From Impatiens glandulifera (lineage: Eukaryota > Streptophyta > Magnoliopsida > Ericales > Balsaminaceae): a DNA stretch of 64,000 bases. The DNA is taken from contig NC_061862.1 of the NCBI RefSeq assembly GCF_907164915.1, positions 63,676,228-63,740,227 of the forward strand, in the 5' to 3' direction. A program made the position numbers and the translations under genes. Within the stretch, counting starts at the first letter, position 1; every line of letters begins with the position of its first letter. The notes under the pieces are model-generated. The model saw only the letters and a program-made list of their open reading frames with translations. It made no database searches and was not told the origin of the DNA. Positions 10,273-21,486 of this stretch are shown here, in pieces.

Positions 10273-13200
10273 TTCCCCCCTCAAGATGAATATCTTGCAT
10301 AAGTAGTCGAGTCCTCAATATCTCAAATTGTGGGAAATCAAGTGCTTTTGTAAATATGTCAGCCACCTGTCTTTTAGTATTCACATGTTGCAGATTTATA
10401 AAACCAGATATATATTGATTTCTAACTACATGACAGTCAATATCCAAATGTTTTGTTCTTTCATGAAAAACAGGATTTTCTGAAATATGTATAGCAGCTT
10501 GGTTATCACAATATAATGAAATAGGTAAAGGAATTTCATATTTCAAATCTTTCAAAATGTAAGATATCCATTGTAATTCACAAACAGTTGTAGCTAAACT
10601 TCTATATTCTGATTCAGCAGAAGATCTAGAAACTGTTGTTTGTTTCTTAGTTTTCCATGATATAATAGAATTACCAAGATAAATACAAAAACCTGTAATA
10701 GATCTTCTAGTTTCTATACAAGAAGCCCAATCTGAATCTGAAAATGCTTCAAGATATATCTTGTTTTGAAAAGGATAAAAAATTCCAATTGAAACAGTTC
10801 CTTTTAGATATCTTACCAAGTAAAGAGCAGAATTCCAATGACACATAAGTGGTTTATGCATATATTGAGAAAGTTGTTGTACTACATATGAAATATCTGG
10901 ACGTGTGTAGTTTAAATATAAAAACTTACCAATTAGTCTTCGATATTGAGATGGATCCTCTAAAGGAGTTTGAGATTCATTCTCAAATTTGATACCCTTT
11001 ACCATTGGTGTTTTAGCAGGTTTGCATCCCATCATTCCTGTATCATCTATTAAATCTAGAATGTATTTCCTTTGATTTATATATATACCATTTTTGTCTT
11101 GACTGATTTCCAGCCCAAGAAAGAATTTTGCATTTCCTAAATCCTTAATTGGAAATTTAGAATCAATAAGTTTCTTTATGTTTGAAATCTCTTCAAGATT
11201 ATCTCCTGAAATTAAGATATCATCAACATATATTAATAGACATGTTACACTATAATCATTTCGTTTGAAATATAAACAATGATCGTGTTCAGATCTATTG
11301 AAACCAGATTCTATAAGAAATACAGATAATTCGGTATACCATTGTCGAGAAGCTTGTTTTAAACCATAAAGGCTTTTTCTCAATTTGCAAACTTTGTTTT
11401 TCATGTTTTGGATTTCGTATAAACCCGGTGGCAGTTTCATATAAATGTTTTCCTCAAGATTTCCATGAAGGAACGCATTATTTACATCTATATGGTGTAA
11501 ATGCCATTTTTCAGATGCTGTTAAAGCAATAAATAATCTGACAGTAACACTTTTGGCTACGGGAGCAAAACAATGATGAAAATCTATTCCATCTTTCTGA
11601 TTGTATCCTTTTGCAACTAGTCTCGCCTTGCATTTGTTTAAAGTACCATCAGCATTCAATTTTGTTTTGTATACCCATTTACAGCCAATTGCCTTTTTAT
11701 CTTTTGGTAAATCATTTATTTCCCAAGTTTGATTTAAATTCAAAGCATCTAATTCATCATTCATTGCTTTGATCCACTTTGGATCTTTAGATGCATTGTT
11801 GTAGTTTGAAGGAGTTTTGTGAAGATCAATGTTTGATAAAAAATTTATGTATTCTTCATCTATGTTAGAGATGTGAAAAGGAAAAGTTTTAGGAGTGTAT
11901 TTCCTTTGTTTGTTTTCTGTTTCAACTTGGTTTACAACATAATTTTGCATCCAAGTTGGAGCAGATCTGATCCTAGAACCTTTTCTACAAACATTTTCTA
12001 AATCAATATCATCTGTACTATTCTCATTTGGAAATATATTTGTTCCAATAGAGTTAGGTTTGACTTTGTTATTCTCAATGTCTATGAATTTAGAGTTTTC
12101 TAAATTGAACACATCACAAGTAGATTTATCAATTGTTTGTGATATTTCATCATTAGAAATATTATTGGGATCAGAAAACAAAGTAATGTGATCATAGTTT
12201 GTGTATTGATTTGTGATGGTTGTGCCTTCTTTAAAAGGAAATATCTCTTCATAGAAAACAACATCTCTAGATGTAACTATTTCATCTAAATCAAAGTTAT
12301 ATAAAAGATAACCCTTTTTGTTTGAAGGGTATCCAATAAAAACACACTTAATCCCTCTATTTTCAAACTTTGATTTTTGTGGAAATGTATTAGCCATATA
12401 GCATAGACATCCAAAAATTTTCAACATAGTGTAATCAATTTCAGTTTCATGTAACACATAAAATGGTGTTTTCCAATTCAATGTTGATGTGGGCATTCTA
12501 TTTATCAAATAAGCTGCTGTTAAAAGTGAAAAGGGCCAAAACTTTATAGGCAAACCAGAATAACTCATTAGTGATCTAGCTACTTCAAGAAGATGTCTAT
12601 GTTTTCGTTCAACAACACTATTTTGTTGTGGTGTATAAGCACATGTTGTTTGATGAATTGTTCCCATTTGTTCAAAAAAAGTTTTGCATTTCAAATTTAC
12701 AAACTCAGTTCCATTATCACTTCTAACTTTCTTAATGTTTTTGTTGTACTGATTTTTGACTAGAAAAAAGAAATTTTGAATTTTATTGAAAACAAGAGTT
12801 TTATCAGTTAGAAGAAAAATCCAAGTGCATCTTGAATAATCATCAACAATAGTTAACATATAAGGTGTTTTTGTGAAAGATTCCTTTTTGTGGGGACCCC
12901 AAAGATCTATATGAATTAAATCAAAAACATCTTTTGTCATAGTTGTGCTAGTAGGGAAAGGTAAGCGATGAGATTTTGAAAGTAAACATGTCTCACAATG
13001 AGGAACTTTATTTGCAGAATTTGAACAAATGAAATTGAGTACTTTATTTGAAGGATGCCCACATCTTAGGTGCATCTTGTAACAATCATTAACAGAAAAG
13101 GAATTAAAAGTACTAGAAACTATTTCTTTTACATCAAATTCATTTGCAGAAGAACAAAAAAATAGATTCCCAATCCTTTTTCCAAGTTCAAACGAGATAT

Positions 13201-14530
13201 TCTGATTAAGGTCCTGCATCACACAATTATTTTCAGAAAGAATACAATTCATTTTCTCATCTCTAATTAGTTTAGCAGGAGATAATAAATTGTATTTAAA
13301 ATCAGGTGAATATAGTACATCCTTTAAAGTAATTTTGTTATTTAATACCAAATTACCAATTTCATTTATAATCTTATTTGAACCATCGGCTAGATAAAGA
13401 ATTTTTTCTTTTTCAGTTTGTCTAATTTCAGTTAGAAGGTTCCTATTGTTACATATATGACTACTTGCCCCTGAATCAATTAACCATACATGTCTTTTGT
13501 TTTCAAGATCATTTAAACTCATGCTTAATTCATAAATAGTTGATATGAAAAACTTTGAGTTCGGAGACTTACCTGCAGCGAAGTCAAGATCAATGCAGCT
13601 TCCTTTTCCTTTAGATGTACTTGCTATTTTGTCATTTCCCTCCTTGACAGCCTTCATAAAGTTCTGGATTTCCTTGTATTGAGATTTCGAAATCTGTACT
13701 GAATCATTTTCTTCATCAAAATGTGCTGCATTAGCTATATTTGAACCTGCCTTCTTCCTTCTCTTGTTTGTCCACCATTCAGGGTAGCCCACGATCTTGT
13801 AGCATCCTTCCTTTAGATGACCATTCATGTTGCAATGTGTACATATCTGCGTTTTATTTCTTTGCCTCACATCTTCAGTTCGATTTCTTCTAGAATTGCT
13901 ATAGGATTTTTCTTTCACAAACATTGCTGAAGTATATATGTCCTGCTCCATATTAATGTTTCTCTTCTTCTCAACATTAAGAAACATTGTGAATGCCTTG
14001 TACACAGTTGGTTTTGATTCCATTGCCAATATAGAATCTATTAAATTCTCATAAGAATCATTTAAACCCATAAGGAACAGGAGCAGATTGCTCTTCTCAT
14101 AATCCATTATAACTTCCTTTTCTAGTTTACAACCTACACAATCTTTTTGACTCCTATCACAAGTACATCTTCGGTGTGGCTGTAAATGTAACTGTTCATC
14201 CCAAAACAATCTAACTTTAGAATAGTAATCTTCAAGATCAATATTACCTTGTTTAGCTGTACAGATGTCCTTCTTTAACTTGTATTGAGTTGGCCAGTTA
14301 TCTGTCTCATACCTAGACTTGATTTCATCCCATAACTCCTTTAATGTGGTTGCACTTTGGAAATGAATTCTTGCTTTCTTTTCAATTGTATGCATGATCC
14401 AAGATCTGACCATGGCATCAATCATTTTCCAAAGTATCGCATCTTGTGGATCTTCAGGTTTAGTGCAAGACCCATCAACGAAGCCCATCTTCATCTTTGC
14501 CGTCAAAGATAGTTCAACACTTGTGCTCCA
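10262..14530 (-). CDS. Copia Gag-Pol polyprotein (main open frame)
   Basis: The frame is open for 1,422 codons from just after the gag stop at 14531-14533. The residue numbers below count from codon 9 of this stretch (position 14506). Gag spans about 1-220 and has a CCHC knuckle C222-C225-H230-C235. Protease shows DSG at 344-346. An HHCC integrase zinc finger ends in C504 and C507. The integrase catalytic triad is D534, D597 and E633, with the expected 35-residue final spacing. Reverse transcriptase has D1007 and YVDD at 1093-1096. RNase H has D1257/D1259, E1298 and D1334. All catalytic residues are present. The polyprotein would be cut by its own protease and act in virus-like particles in the cytoplasm, copying the element RNA for nuclear integration. 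The protein ends GGILR inside the 3' LTR. Confidence 0.95.
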   Translation of the reverse strand, partial: WSTSVELSLTAKMKMGFVDGSCTKPEDPQDAILWKMIDAMVRSWIMHTIEKKARIHFQSATTLKELWDEIKSRYETDNWPTQYKLKKDICTAKQGNIDLEDYYSKVRLFWDEQLHLQPHRRCTCDRSQKDCVGCKLEKEVIMDYEKSNLLLFLMGLNDSYENLIDSILAMESKPTVYKAFTMFLNVEKKRNINMEQDIYTSAMFVKEKSYSNSRRNRTEDVRQRNKTQICTHCNMNGHLKEGCYKIVGYPEWWTNKRRKKAGSNIANAAHFDEENDSVQISKSQYKEIQNFMKAVKEGNDKIASTSKGKGSCIDLDFAAGKSPNSKFFISTIYELSMSLNDLENKRHVWLIDSGASSHICNNRNLLTEIRQTEKEKILYLADGSNKIINEIGNLVLNNKITLKDVLYSPDFKYNLLSPAKLIRDEKMNCILSENNCVMQDLNQNISFELGKRIGNLFFCSSANEFDVKEIVSSTFNSFSVNDCYKMHLRCGHPSNKVLNFICSNSANKVPHCETCLLSKSHRLPFPTSTTMTKDVFDLIHIDLWGPHKKESFTKTPYMLTIVDDYSRCTWIFLLTDKTLVFNKIQNFFFLVKNQYNKNIKKVRSDNGTEFVNLKCKTFFEQMGTIHQTTCAYTPQQNSVVERKHRHLLEVARSLMSYSGLPIKFWPFSLLTAAYLINRMPTSTLNWKTPFYVLHETEIDYTMLKIFGCLCYMANTFPQKSKFENRGIKCVFIGYPSNKKGYLLYNFDLDEIVTSRDVVFYEEIFPFKEGTTITNQYTNYDHITLFSDPNNISNDEISQTIDKSTCDVFNLENSKFIDIENNKVKPNSIGTNIFPNENSTDDIDLENVCRKGSRIRSAPTWMQNYVVNQVETENKQRKYTPKTFPFHISNIDEEYINFLSNIDLHKTPSNYNNASKDPKWIKAMNDELDALNLNQTWEINDLPKDKKAIGCKWVYKTKLNADGTLNKCKARLVAKGYNQKDGIDFHHCFAPVAKSVTVRLFIALTASEKWHLHHIDVNNAFLHGNLEENIYMKLPPGLYEIQNMKNKVCKLRKSLYGLKQASRQWYTELSVFLIESGFNRSEHDHCLYFKRNDYSVTCLLIYVDDILISGDNLEEISNIKKLIDSKFPIKDLGNAKFFLGLEISQDKNGIYINQRKYILDLIDDTGMMGCKPAKTPMVKGIKFENESQTPLEDPSQYRRLIGKFLYLNYTRPDISYVVQQLSQYMHKPLMCHWNSALYLVRYLKGTVSIGIFYPFQNKIYLEAFSDSDWASCIETRRSITGFCIYLGNSIISWKTKKQTTVSRSSAESEYRSLATTVCELQWISYILKDLKYEIPLPISLYCDNQAAIHISENPVFHERTKHLDIDCHVVRNQYISGFINLQHVNTKRQVADIFTKALDFPQFEILRTRLLMQDIHLEGGILR
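10273..10282 (-). other. Polypurine tract of young Copia
   Basis: On the coding strand GAGGGGGGAA directly abuts the 3' LTR start TATTGAG. This is the expected primer for plus-strand DNA synthesis. Confidence 0.85.
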
Positions 14531-14809
14531 TTAAAAATAGTTTGCCCTAGTTAGTACTGTAGAAGTTAGGGTTGCACTTGGGATTTCTCCACTATGTATG
14601 TAGAGTGGATCTGTACAGTGTCTCTTCTTGGTTGTCATTTTTGATGAATCCGGAGAAGAATGATTCAAAGAAGAAGTTTCTCCGCGGTTAGGGTTTTCAA
14701 GAACGTTTCCCCCAAATTCTGTAAGATTACCTTGATGTGTGTCTTTGTCCTCCTCTTCTGTGTCTTCAAGTAGATCGTCTCCTTCAAAATCGAAGTGCTC
14801 TGATACCAT
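14531..14809 (-). pseudogene. Copia gag N-terminus cut off by an in-frame TAA
   Basis: From an ATG at 14809-14807 (MVSEHFDFEGDD...) 92 codons run in the same frame as the main polyprotein and end at TAA (14533-14531). The residues around the stop keep the Copia Gag signature N-Y-x-x-W: N and Y precede, the stop occupies the last x, and W follows at once. A simple nonsense change is therefore the most likely cause, not a frameshift. The ATG overlaps the primer-binding site. The segment is acidic (a run of D and E). An earlier in-frame ATG exists at 14830 inside the LTR. Confidence 0.85.
14797..14808 (-). other. Primer-binding site of young Copia
   Basis: On the coding strand TGGTATCAGAGC matches the complement of the 3' end of plant initiator tRNA-Met, the standard plant Copia primer. 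It directly abuts the 5' LTR, whose end is 14809. Confidence 0.92.
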
Positions 14810-15133
14810 ATGGAGATCTGGTACTTTCATATAAGATCTCTTAGAAATTGAATAGAATCGCCAAAGAACTCAAGAACAAGAAGAAAAACTGACTTTGTAT
14901 TATTGATGCATATTTGCAAAACAAAGAGGTTACAAGGGTGATATACCCGATAGGCAAAGTTTGATATACAAATATCACTTTAGCCCTTAAACTATCTTGT
15001 AATGTTTAAAATCTATATCTAACTTATAATAATAAAATAACTGATTCTAAAACAAATATAACTATCTGCAAAATAGATAAGGATAATTAGTATTATTAAA
15101 ATATAAAACTTAATACTAATACTTATCTCAATA
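14809..15133 (-). repeat. 5' LTR of young Copia element
   Basis: Same sequence as 9948-10272. Transcription should start inside this LTR on the minus strand, but I did not fix a TATA box or start site. Confidence 0.95.
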
Positions 15134-15138
15134 TCTCC

Positions 15139-16210
15139 TTACAATTATTGTAACTTAATGTGATCATAAAACAATAACTGACTATTCATTTGGATCATTT
15201 TCAAAAATTGAGTTTTAAAGTTTTATTCAAAGTTCTGGTTTATAAGCAAACTTACTCAGAATCATTTGGGATTGATTTAAAAATACTCAAAATACATTTA
15301 GAAATGTGTTAAGAAGCTTTTGAGGTTATTAGGGATTAAATTTTCCAAAATCAAATTGAGATATTCTTGATTTAACTTGATTCTTTTGAATTGGTTTTAG
15401 TTGAAAGCTTTGAAATGATTTTAAGATCAAATTCAAATCAAGAAAATGGATAATTGAGCAGTCTTAGGATCAGTGGAATTGAAATATGGGAATTTTAATT
15501 TGGAATCACAAATTGAATTACAACGTGTATAGTGAGTTAAAGAACACTCACGGACTCTTTATAAAGCCTTGTGATGATCCAAAATTGAGCTTTAAAGTTT
15601 ACACAAGATTTCAAGAAAATTTTAAAAATCTGAAAAAAAGTTACCGTGAATTTTGTGGAAGCTTGATTGGAAGCTTGTGATTGATCACCCTTACTTTGTC
15701 TGTGCGGGGAAGCTATTTATAACTTTCATAGGTCGGTGAAGAAACAGCTAGATTGAATTTGAGACGAGGGTCATTAATAGTTTTAGTTTGGTTTTCGACC
15801 GTCTTCATACGTTTATGTCACAATTAGGCCTATGATCATATGTGAAATGATCACCAATATAGGGTGATCATTTCAACCTTTGAATCAACTTGTTTGGTTG
15901 AGTATTGGCTGAGTTCCACTTTTACAAAATCAAAAGTTTTGGCTGATGCTTATCATGTACCACGAACGCGCGATCAATAGTTGTTTCGTCCAGGTTCGTT
16001 AGTGGCTAGTGTTCGTGTGACTGTGTTGTTTTTTATTTTATTTTGTGATCCGTTGTGGTGCGAAAGCACATGGTTTTTGTTGTAGCGGGCGACGCGATAA
16101 ATCTTCGGCCCTTTGGATGATGGTCAAAGCTGCATCGAATGACTATGCAATCTGCTGCAGGCTTTGTTCGTGGTAACAGATACACTAATCACGAACCTTT
16201 TTTCAACTTT
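15139..16210. other. Unclassified repeat-like stretch right of Copia
   Basis: Less AT-rich than average, with many short direct repeats of the TTTTAAAG/AATTGAG type at 15190-15620 and a GC-richer patch at 15960-16200. It has the look of an LTR or internal part of an old retroelement, but no protein motif is visible. The 64-residue frame at 15486-15680 matches nothing I recognise. Confidence 0.35.
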
Positions 16211-16389
16211 AGAGTTTGTCTGTAATTGATTTTTCTTTCTTATTTTAGTTTTATTTTATTATACAAAATTTACACAATTATTTTAATAGACATAATATCT
16301 ATTTTATCTTTTATTTTATTTTATATGTTGGTAATTTATAAATAATTAATTTAGGATTTAAACAGATATAATATTTATTCCAAATTATT

Positions 16390-16800
16390 TATTTTATTTT
16401 TTCCCCGAAACTAAACGGGAATGAGACGGGATGGTATTTGTGTCCTCCACTCCAACATGCTCTTATTTCACCTTGATTCTGTCTCGAACACTATAAACAC
16501 AATTAAATATATAAAATTATCAATATATTTATTTATTTATTATATTTTATAAGAGTGGTAAATTTACTTATTTATAATAATATAAAATTTTAATTGTTTA
16601 CAATATATATTATATTAAAAAATTTATTTACATAATTTATTGTATAAATTTTTATTTTTTTCAAATATTTTATAAATAGTGCCTTGCGGGATTCCTCAAA
16701 ACCGAACAGGACGGGATGATAATAAAAAAATCTTCGAAATAAAAATGGGACGGAGATGGTAAATGTATTCCCCGAACCACCCTATTGTCATCCCTACCGT
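16390..16800. mobile_element. Fragment of a hAT-like MITE
   Basis: The right end, read inverted, is TAGGGATGACAATAGGG, close to the widespread plant hAT-MITE end TAGGGATGGCAATGGG. The body has the usual GGGACGGAGATGG-type phrases at both sides (about 16405-16450 and 16680-16770). The left boundary is not clear and no target duplication was found. Confidence 0.4.
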
Positions 16801-17780
16801 CAATGATGTGAAATGGTGATTAGAACTTGCTAACTACGCATAATTCAAAATGTCTATTTTTCTATCTCCTTTTATTTTTATTATTATTTATCTCTCATTT
16901 TTTCATTAATAATTTTTCTTCCTAATTATATATATTTTTAAAATAATAACATTGAGAATGAATTATTAATCAAATAACATTATATTTCTTTTGACAGTGA
17001 TAACATTATAATGAATAAATCAAATAAAAATATTATTGAAGCAATTTGTTGAGTAATATGATTATGCTTTTGATAGACTATATTTTGTAATGATTGGTTA
17101 GGTGTGATTTATTATGTTTTAGGCAATTATTTTCAATATTAAATTATATTATTTTTACTCTTAATTTTATTGTTTGATTTTGTAAAAATACATATTTTGT
17201 ATTTTGATTAAGAGGAGTGATAGAAGAGGGAATTTGAGAGAGAAAATATGGGAGGGAATGACTTGTCACTACATCACTAATTGAAAAAAGGATAAAGTGT
17301 GAAAAGAGAGAAGAAATAGAAAATTTGTTAATTTTCAAGAAATCAATAGCGTCACTTTCCCTGTAAAATTCCCTCATTCAAATTCATTCCTAAATCATTT
17401 TCTTTATTAAATACTTTTGAAGAACAAATTACTGACCGTATATATTTTTTTTGTATATAAAATTCCTCCTATTTAATTAGATTGTGTAATTATTAACATA
17501 ATATAGTAAAGTAACGATGGTATATTTTTAATTAAATATAATATAATTAACTATTATTTATTTTAATTTGAATTTTTTTATGATTGAATTTTTTTAAAAT
17601 AAATAAAAAATAGAAGAGAATAAATTATTGAGCAAAACATAAATAAATAATTTTAAAAAAATTATATTTTTTACTTTCTTTATATATATATTAAATTAAA
17701 AAAATTGTATATATTCATCTAAAATTATAAAAAAAAGTTATATAGATATATATAAATAACAAACTTAATAATATATAATA

Positions 17781-17824
<44 letters not shown>

Positions 17825-17894
17825 TTAAAAATACCTAAATTGAATGACATAACTTTTTTATTCAATTAATACCACACAAAAATATATGTCGTAG
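16801..17894. other. Gene-free AT-rich stretch with microsatellite
   Basis: Nothing coding is seen. An (AT)n microsatellite lies at 17785-17821, just left of the LINE remnant. Confidence 0.5.
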
Positions 17895-20232
17895 GCTCGT
17901 TTTACGATGGAGGAGGTTGATGAGGCCATTAAGAAGTATGGAAATGATAAAGCGTCGAGATGCGACATGTTTATTTTGATTTTTTTTTAAGAAGGCGTTG
18001 CCTTTTCTTAAGACTTAAATTATAGAAATAATTGATCATTTTTATCGATTTTATCATTTGATAAGTGTTGAAACTCTACTTTGATATGTCTCATTTGTAA
18101 AATTCTTGGAACTATTGATGCGAAGAATTTTAGGCCTATTAGTCTCGTTTCGTCATTCTATAAGATTGTCGCAAAAATTTTAACCAACAAGTTGCGGAGG
18201 ATGTTAGAGACAATCATATAGTAATCAGATGGTGTTCATCAAATGTCGCAAAATCTATGATGTCGTATTAATAGTCAATTAGTGCATTGATTCAGCTAAT
18301 TCAAAAGGTGAAAATGTGTTTTTGTCAAGTTAGACATCGAAAAAATTTATGATCATGTCAATTGTGAGTTTTTATTTGATATAATGGACAAAATGAGAAT
18401 GAGTGTGAAATGGATTGGTTGGATTAGATTTTGTCTCTTGACGGTTAAGTTTTCTATCATTTTTAATGGGAGTTCTCAGAGATTTTTTGAGAGCTCTAGA
18501 GGGATCAGATAGGGTGATCAACTCTCTCATTTTTTGTTCGTCATTATTATGAAAGCTCTCTAAAAAATGATGCCATTCGTAGAAAATTTGGGACTCGTCC
18601 GTAGAGTGAGTTGTGGGTCAAGAAAATATCCTTTTTCATATCACATTTGATTTTCGTTAATGACATGCATTACATGGTTCATACTACCTATAGAAATTTT
18701 AAACACCTTTCATATATTTTATGGTTATTCGATGCATGTTTCAATCTTTGAGTTAATCTTAAGAAGTGAGACATCATTTTTATCAATTTTGTTTCGAATA
18801 GAAGATGAATGAGCTTGTCAAATGTGTTGGGTTAAGAATTGGTGATCTTTTGTCGACATATCTTGGTATGTCATTAGGTGCTAAATTACAATCCAATGTC
18901 TCTTGGGACCCGATTATGACTAAAATGGAATGTAAATTGTCTAGATTGAAAAGTAAAATAATATCAAAAGTGGGTCGGATAATCCTTAATAAGAGTGTGT
19001 TGTCATTCATGTTCACATATATGATGTCGTTATTCATTCACCCCAAGAGTGTGTCAATGAAAATGGAGAGAATAATGTATAAATTTCTATGTGGATCTTT
19101 TAACTCCTCATTTTGTCACCTAGTTAGATTGGATTAAATTAAATATTTTAAAGATCAAGTAGGTCTAGATATTCGAGATCTTATTTCTTTTATTAAGGTT
19201 CTTCAATCAAAATGGTATAGTAGATTTGCAATGGAGCCGAATAGTCTTTGGGCATCGATAATCAAATGTGAGTATGGTAATGATTGGTCTGTTTGGTTCA
19301 CCAAAATATTTAATTATCTAGTAGAGTGTAGCATTTGGAGGGGAATGTATTTTATGTGGAAAAGTTTTAGTGAGTAGTCTAGATTCATTGTGGATGATGG
19401 TTCTTTAATTAGATTTTGGGATGACATTTGGTGTAGTGTCAAAAGTCTAGTTACGATGTATTATGAGTTTGCTTCCATTGCTATATGTAAAAATACCACA
19501 GTTAATGACATTTTTGATTCTCGGTCTAGTGATTTTTTTAGCCGAATTAGATATAGAAGGAGATTAATCATTATAGAGACTTCGTCTCATAATAGAGTTT
19601 TACTTTTGGTATGACGCAAACAAGTGTCTTCGTCTGAACAAGGCATTATGCATTGATAAGATACAGATAGTTTCCATGGGAGGAATTGCTACAAGTTGTT
19701 TGCTAAGATGATTCTGTATAATTTTTGTTAAGAAAAACTTTGGGAGTCAAAGATTTTATCTAAGATCTCGTTTTTGGTTGGAGCATTATTCATGGTGGAA
19801 TATTAACGGATTATATGTGCATGAAAAAATGTTGTATTATGGCTAGTCGTATGTGTCACAAAGAGGTTGAATCGACAACTCACTTACTTTTTCATTGTTG
19901 ATGGTGACTAGTATGTTGAGTCTTTTGTGGAGTATTACTATGATTCATTGAGCGATGTCTGAGTCTTTGGGTAGTTACTGGAAAGTTTAGATTGATGCGA
20001 CTGTTATAACATGCCTACATATTTGGGTTAACATCCTAATTAATTTTTTATGGATAATCTAGTTGGAGAGAAATCGTTGAACTTTTAATGATCGTAGGAA
20101 TCTGGTGCGTATTATTTAAAGTACTATTATTATGATGCTTTATAAGATTAGTTCAGGAAAACTAGTGGAGCCTATCGGAGAACTAATCGTTCTTTTTTAG
20201 GATTTATGAGCTCGATAATTTAATAAGTACCG
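17895..20232 (+). pseudogene. Decayed L1-like LINE, reverse transcriptase part
   Basis: The reverse transcriptase of a plant L1-type LINE can be followed in all three frames. An EEVDEAIKKYGNDKAS segment at about 17910 is followed by FRPISLVSSFYKIVAKILT near 18130 and SHLIFVNDMHYMVH at 18640. Next come a TYLGMSLGA ... KVGRIILNKSVLS segment at 18855-19010 and the C-terminal IRFWDDIWC at about 19410. Frameshifts and stops break every domain, and the endonuclease and ORF1 are missing on the left (5' truncation). The catalytic F-x-D-D is F-V-N-D. The 3' tail continues after an inserted LTR at 23661-23775. Confidence 0.85.
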
Positions 20233-20321
20233 TGTTAGGATCAGTTACAACAATAGAAGGAGGGTTGAATATTGTTGTGTTAATCTTGACTTTCAATTCG
20301 ATTTTAGTTATGTTAGAGATC

Positions 20322-21486
20322 TGTTAGAATGAAGTCACTGGTTTGATAATCTATTCTAAACAATCAAAAATGGAGAAATTGTTATACTAAAGTTTTAATT
20401 AACTTAGGATAATTAACATAATCGATTTTATAAGTTAAAAATGATTTTAACTTAGGATAATTAACATAATCGATTTTATAAATTATAAATGATTTTACTT
20501 GATTTTGATAATTTAGTTTAAATAAGGAAACGAGAGAAAATTGTTAAATTATAATTTATGAAATGACTTTGATAATGAATGGATAAAGCTAAGTTTTAAT
20601 TATATATAAGTTAATTATATATATATATATATAATTGTAAAGTCATATCAATTATATTAATATATATAAAGATAACAACAAGGTGTTTTAGTACAATGGT
20701 AAGTACTCCCGCCTGTTACATGACCCGGGTTTAAATCTCACCAGGTACAAATAATAATTGGAGTTTTATTATTTCAGGGAAGCGACCGAGCGGTCAGATA
20801 AATGTAGTTTGATCGGCTAGATTCCTGAAGAAGCATCCGTTCAACGGAAGGAGGACAAATGTCCATTGAAGAAGATATGATCGTTTCTGTGCCTTGGATA
20901 TAAAAGAAGATCAAAGGAAAAATAGAAAGAGACTTGATGCTCTGGGTTCTCTTGCTAATTAAAAACTCTCTCTCTACAAATATATATTCAAGCTTTTGCA
21001 TTAGCATTTTTCTGTAAGAGATAGTTCATACAAAGCATTGTATTAATCCTTTCATCTGTGTGATTTTTGTCACTTGAATAGATATTATCTATTCAATAAG
21101 TTTTGTGTGCGCGCTAGGAGTTAAGAAACATGCAGAGTTTAAGACTTGGTTTCTGACTGGATTTGTGTAGAGGTGTTATTCAAATCAAATCTTTTAGTGA
21201 AATCCTTCTCGAGGTCGAGAAGAAGTGGTGATGTAGGAGAGTTTTCTCCGAACATCCATAAACAAACTTTGTGTCTTGTGTTCTTTACTCTCTGAATCTT
21301 TATAATCGTTTATCTGCCACTTCAAGTCTAAACAAATAGTTTCGCAATTGACTGTGTCAAGAGTTTGTGAAGACTTGTGAATAATATAAACAAATATTAA
21401 CTTATAATAGAGTTAATATCAAACGAAGGTTTTTGCGGTTAACAATACTTTGTCACCCCCTGCTATTGATGACTCATTTCCTAACA
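20322..21486 (+). mobile_element. Inverted solo LTR nested in solo LTR
   Basis: It begins TGTTAGAATG and ends TTTCCTAACA, which is the host LTR family read in reverse. Internally, GTAGGAGAGTTTTCTCCGAA and CATCCATAAAC at 21225-21265 are the reverse complement of the host LTR segment at 21610-21650. Its length of 1,165 bp fits the family. The flanks AGATC and AAATT could be a diverged 5-bp duplication (two transitions). It contains a TATAAAAG box near 20899 in its own sense orientation and a tRNA-like segment. Confidence 0.65.
20682..20748 (+). repeat. tRNA-derived (SINE-like) segment
   Basis: TTTAGTACAATGGTAAGTAC looks like a pol III A box, and GACCCGGGTTTAAATCTC, about 35 bases on, looks like a B box. 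The arrangement resembles a tRNA-Gly-type gene, but the acceptor stem does not pair well. A SINE head or tRNA relic is more likely than a working tRNA gene. Confidence 0.5.

Larger units (their letters stand above)
9943..15138 (-). mobile_element. Full-length young Ty1/Copia retrotransposon
   Basis: The element is complete. It has a target duplication TCTCC at 9943-9947 and 15134-15138, two 325-bp LTRs in which I see no difference, a primer-binding site, one long Gag-Pol frame and a polypurine tract. Gene order is Gag, protease, integrase, reverse transcriptase, RNase H, which defines Ty1/Copia. The minus strand is the coding strand. LTR identity implies a very recent insertion. The only visible lesion is one in-frame TAA early in gag. 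It has landed in older repeat-like DNA. Confidence 0.97.

Noticed and set aside
20682..20748. Functional tRNA-Gly gene
   Set aside because: A- and B-box-like motifs are present, but the acceptor and anticodon stems do not pair properly. A SINE-like relic fits better.
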